Assembly (NCBI GenBank): GCA_900756715.1
Contig: CAAELC010000131.1
Location: 1-6,123 of the forward strand
DNA: 6,123 nt
From: an uncultured Oscillospiraceae bacterium
GTDB lineage: Bacteria > Bacillota > Clostridia > Oscillospirales > Oscillospiraceae
Direction of reading: 5' to 3'
Part shown: one piece after another, positions 3,522 to 6,123 of the stretch
How positions within the stretch are numbered: the stretch's first letter is position 1
How the letters are laid out: each line of letters starts with the position of its first letter
Program-made: the position numbers and the translations under genes
The notes under the pieces: generated by a model
What the model was told of the DNA's origin: nothing
Seen by the model: only the letters and a program-made list of their open reading frames with translations
Database searches by the model: none

Positions 3522-6123
3522 CATTTTTTTATCCGCAGCAGACCCGGGCGGCGCTGGAGCAGGTGACGCTGACGGTGGAGGAGGGGGCCTTTCTGGTGCT
3601 GTGCGGCCCCTCCGGGTGCGGCAAGTCTACGCTGCTGCGGCAGCTGAAGCCGGCACTGGCGCCCCATGGGACGCGGCAGGGCCGCATTCTGTTCCGGGAA
3701 ACACCGCTGGAACAGGTGGATGCACGCACGCAGGCGGCGCGCATCGGCTTTGTGCAGCAATCACCGGAAAACCAGATTGTTACGGACAAGGTATGGCACG
3801 AACTGGCCTTCGGACTGGAGAGCCTGGGAGAGAAAACGGATGCAATCCGGCGGCGCGTGGCGGAGATGGCGTCGTTTTTTGGAATTGAGGGCTGGTTTCA
3901 CAAGAGCGTGACGGAGCTGTCCGGAGGACAGAAGCAGCTGCTGAATCTGGCGTCGGTGATGGCGATGCAGCCGGATGTGCTGATTCTGGACGAGCCGACC
4001 AGCCAGCTTGATCCCATCGCCGCGTCGGATTTTCTGGCGGTGCTGGGGCGGATCAATCAGGAGCTGGGCACGGCGATTGTCCTGACGGAGCACCGGCTGG
4101 AGGAGGCATTCCCGCTGGCAACCGCCGTGGCGGTGATGGACGGGGGGAGAGTGCTGAAAACGGGGACCCCTGCGCAGGTGGGACAGTGCCTGCGGCAGCA
4201 GGGACACCGGATGTTTCTGGCAATGCCCGCCGCCATGCGAATCTGGGCGGCGGTGGACTCCGGCGAGCCGTGCCCGGTGACGGTGCGGGAAGGACGCGAA
4301 TTCCTGCGCCGATTTATGCAGGAAAATCCGCTCCGCCCCCTGCCGCCGGAGCGGGCATATCCGCGAGGAGAGGCGGTGCTGCAGGCGGAGGGGGTGACCT
4401 TCCGCTACGAGCAGACGGGACCGGATGTGGTGAAGGGACTGGACCTGACGCTGCACAAGGGGGAATTTCTGGCGCTGCTGGGCGGAAACGGTGCGGGCAA
4501 GAGCACCACGCTGGGGCTGCTGGCGGGGCTGCGGAAGCCCCAGCGGGGGCAGGTGACGGTTTCCGGCAGTCTGGGGATGCTGCCCCAGAATCCCCAGACC
4601 CTGTTTGTAAAAAAGACGGTGCGGGAGGATTTGTTTGAAATTTTCGCAGGCACCGGCTTATCCCGGGAGGAACAGGAGCGGCGGGTGGCCCGAATGGTGG
4701 GGCTGTGCCGTTTGGAGGAACTGCTGGACCGGCATCCTTACGATTTATCCGGAGGCGAGCAGCAGCGGGCTGCCCTGGGCAAAGTGTTGCTGCTGGGGCC
4801 GGAGGTGCTGCTGCTGGACGAGCCAACCAAGGGACTGGACGCGGAATACAAGCAGACGCTGGCACAGATTTTGCAGCAGCTGCTGGCAGGAGGCGTGTCG
4901 CTGTTGATGGTGAGCCACGATGTGGAATTCTGCGCCCGGTATGCGCACCGATGCGCGCTGCTCTTTGACGGCAGCGTGGTGACAGAGGCGGCCCCGCGGG
5001 CTTTCTTTTCCGGGAACAGCTTTTACACCACGGCGGCCAACCGGATTGCCCGGACGGCGGAGCCGGAGGCGGTGACACCGGAGGACGTGATGACCCTGCT
5101 GGGCGGCACACTGCCGCCGGTGCCGGAGCTTGCGGAGGAGGCAGCGGCGCTGCCGGAGCCTGTGGCAGAGTCGCCGGACTGGAAACCGAAAAAGCTGCCG
5201 CTGTGGCGCAAGGCGCTGGCGGCACTGGCAGGCGCAGGCGCACTGGCCATTTTCCTGTATGCGGCCAGTATCACCGAGCTTTCCAGCGCGGTGGGAAGCA
5301 ACGGACTGACGGCGCTGGGACAGAAGCAGATGGAGCTGTACGGCCTGTTCTGCGTGCTGCTGCTTTTGCTGGCGCTGGCCATTGGCCGACGCTCCCGACC
5401 GCCGGAGCTGGTGCAGGTGCCGAAGGAACAGCGGAGGCTGCCCCGGCGCACGGTGGCTGCGGCGGGAATGGTGCTTCTGCTGGCCCCGGTGACGCTGCTG
5501 ATCGGCGTGGTTTACATGGAGCGGCAGCAGTATGGAGTTTTGTCGCTGCTGGTGCTGCTGGAGTGTATGCTGCCCTTTTTCCTGACCTTTGAAGGACGCA
5601 AGCCGCAAGCCAGAGAACTGGTGGTGATTGCCGTGCTGTGCGCCATTTCGGTGGCGGGCCGCGCTGCCTTTTTCATGCTGCCGCAGTTCAAGCCGGTTAT
5701 GGCCATGACAATCATTGCAGGGGTGGCACTGGGCGGCGAGAGCGGCTTTCTGGTGGGGGCGCTGTCCATGCTGGTATCCAACATGTTCTTTTCCCAGGGA
5801 CCGTGGACGCCATGGCAGATGTTCAGCATGGGAATCATCGGCTTTCTGGCGGGCGTGCTGTTCCGGCGGGGACTGCTGCGCCGCAGCCGGGGAAGCCTGT
5901 GCGTGTTTGGAGCATTTTCTGCGATTGTAATCTACGGAGGCATTATGAACCCGGCCTCGGTGCTGATGTGGGCGGGGACGGAAACGCTGACATGGAAGGT
6001 GCTTCTGACATACTATGTGACCGGTTTTCCGGTGGATTGCGTTCATGCGACTGCCACGGTGTTTTTCCTGTGGATTGCGGCGGAACCCATGCTGGAGAAG
6101 CTGGATCGAATCAAGGTCAAGTA
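3494..6123 (+). CDS. Fused ECF transporter protein: ATPase - ATPase - membrane block - S component (3' end at window edge)
   Basis: One uninterrupted frame runs from GTG 3494 to the window end: 876 codons plus the bases TA of the next, which may be the stop. ABC ATPase 1 (about residues 1-260) has Walker A GPSGCGKST 38-46, Q-loop Q88/Q89 (VQQSPENQ), signature LSGGQ 142-146, Walker B with D166-E167, and H200. ABC ATPase 2 (about 295-500) has Walker A GGNGAGKST 330-338, LPQNP Q-loop, signature LSGGE 418-422, Walker B with D442-E443, and H475. All catalytic residues are intact in both. A Pro/Glu/Ala-rich linker follows (about 515-565), then about four hydrophobic segments (573-593, 615-632, 653-676, 680-697). 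The last 171 residues (from about 706) form a multi-helix domain like ECF S components, with K733-P734 and W771-T-P-W774-Q-M. It powers import of a small micronutrient together with the upstream T protein. Substrate unknown; a cobalamin-type (CbrU/CbrT-like) role is only a guess. Without the fusion it would be called a duplicated EcfA ATPase. Confidence 0.87.
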   Translation, partial: MALFRIEDLTFFYPQQTRAALEQVTLTVEEGAFLVLCGPSGCGKSTLLRQLKPALAPHGTRQGRILFRETPLEQVDARTQAARIGFVQQSPENQIVTDKVWHELAFGLESLGEKTDAIRRRVAEMASFFGIEGWFHKSVTELSGGQKQLLNLASVMAMQPDVLILDEPTSQLDPIAASDFLAVLGRINQELGTAIVLTEHRLEEAFPLATAVAVMDGGRVLKTGTPAQVGQCLRQQGHRMFLAMPAAMRIWAAVDSGEPCPVTVREGREFLRRFMQENPLRPLPPERAYPRGEAVLQAEGVTFRYEQTGPDVVKGLDLTLHKGEFLALLGGNGAGKSTTLGLLAGLRKPQRGQVTVSGSLGMLPQNPQTLFVKKTVREDLFEIFAGTGLSREEQERRVARMVGLCRLEELLDRHPYDLSGGEQQRAALGKVLLLGPEVLLLDEPTKGLDAEYKQTLAQILQQLLAGGVSLLMVSHDVEFCARYAHRCALLFDGSVVTEAAPRAFFSGNSFYTTAANRIARTAEPEAVTPEDVMTLLGGTLPPVPELAEEAAALPEPVAESPDWKPKKLPLWRKALAALAGAGALAIFLYAASITELSSAVGSNGLTALGQKQMELYGLFCVLLLLLALAIGRRSRPPELVQVPKEQRRLPRRTVAAAGMVLLLAPVTLLIGVVYMERQQYGVLSLLVLLECMLPFFLTFEGRKPQARELVVIAVLCAISVAGRAAFFMLPQFKPVMAMTIIAGVALGGESGFLVGALSMLVSNMFFSQGPWTPWQMFSMGIIGFLAGVLFRRGLLRRSRGSLCVFGAFSAIVIYGGIMNPASVLMWAGTETLTWKVLLTYYVTGFPVDCVHATATVFFLWIAAEPMLEKLDRIKVK

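Noticed and set aside
4745..6046. Long antisense open frame of 433 codons, and another at 4314-5243, opposite the fused transporter gene
   Set aside because: Their products are dominated by His, Gln, Arg and Pro, as expected from reading GC-rich CTG/CAG codons backwards. They have no recognisable motif and lie opposite a gene with intact catalytic motifs in the sense frame.
1..6123. CRISPR array, tRNA or rRNA gene, insertion sequence or att site
   Set aside because: No regularly spaced repeats, no cloverleaf or rRNA-like sequence, and no transposase, integrase or terminal inverted repeat with target duplication was seen on either strand.

Overview
The window suggests a GC-rich member of the Clostridia, most likely an Oscillospiraceae/Ruminococcaceae-type gut bacterium. 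This rests on the rimO-pgsA gene order, strong AGGAGG-type ribosome binding sites, codon use rich in CTG/GCG/CGG, and the style of the ECF transporter. It is an inference from gene content and composition, not a species assignment. All genes read on the + strand.

Layout. (1) Bases 1-898 hold the 3' end of rimO (ribosomal protein S12 methylthiotransferase, cut by the window edge) followed 4 bases later by a complete pgsA (phosphatidylglycerophosphate synthase). (2) Bases 899-1037 are intergenic and carry a nested palindromic element. (3) Bases 1038-2228 hold two genes 12 bases apart, visibly lower in GC than everything around them. One encodes an exported protein of unknown function and the other a membrane-anchored XRE-family regulator. 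(4) Bases 2229-2630 contain no gene but are structured. An A/T-rich stretch comes first, then a 12-bp GC-rich hairpin (probable terminator), a consensus sigma-A promoter with exact TTGACA-17-TATAAT, and a GC-rich leader RNA of about 210 bases that can fold so as to cover part of the downstream Shine-Dalgarno. (5) Bases 2631 to the window end encode an ECF-type vitamin/micronutrient importer: a transmembrane T component (EcfT-like) and then one very long open frame. That frame encodes two ABC ATPases, a multi-helix membrane block and an S-component-like (substrate-binding) membrane domain in a single polypeptide.

How the genes work together. rimO and pgsA are housekeeping genes for ribosome modification and phospholipid synthesis, and are probably co-transcribed. 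The secreted protein and the membrane XRE protein look like a small accessory operon placed between housekeeping and transport genes. The T protein and the ATPase-ATPase-S fusion together supply every part of a self-contained (group I) ECF transporter. Translational overlap couples them, and they are driven by a strong promoter through a leader that may be regulatory. The substrate cannot be read from the sequence. A cobalamin-type ligand is one hypothesis, resting on family memory of duplicated-ATPase ECF systems and on a weak B12-box-like motif in the leader, and it is not established.

The most notable features are the all-in-one ATPase-ATPase-S architecture with an unexplained extra membrane block, the structured leader, and the low-GC pair.
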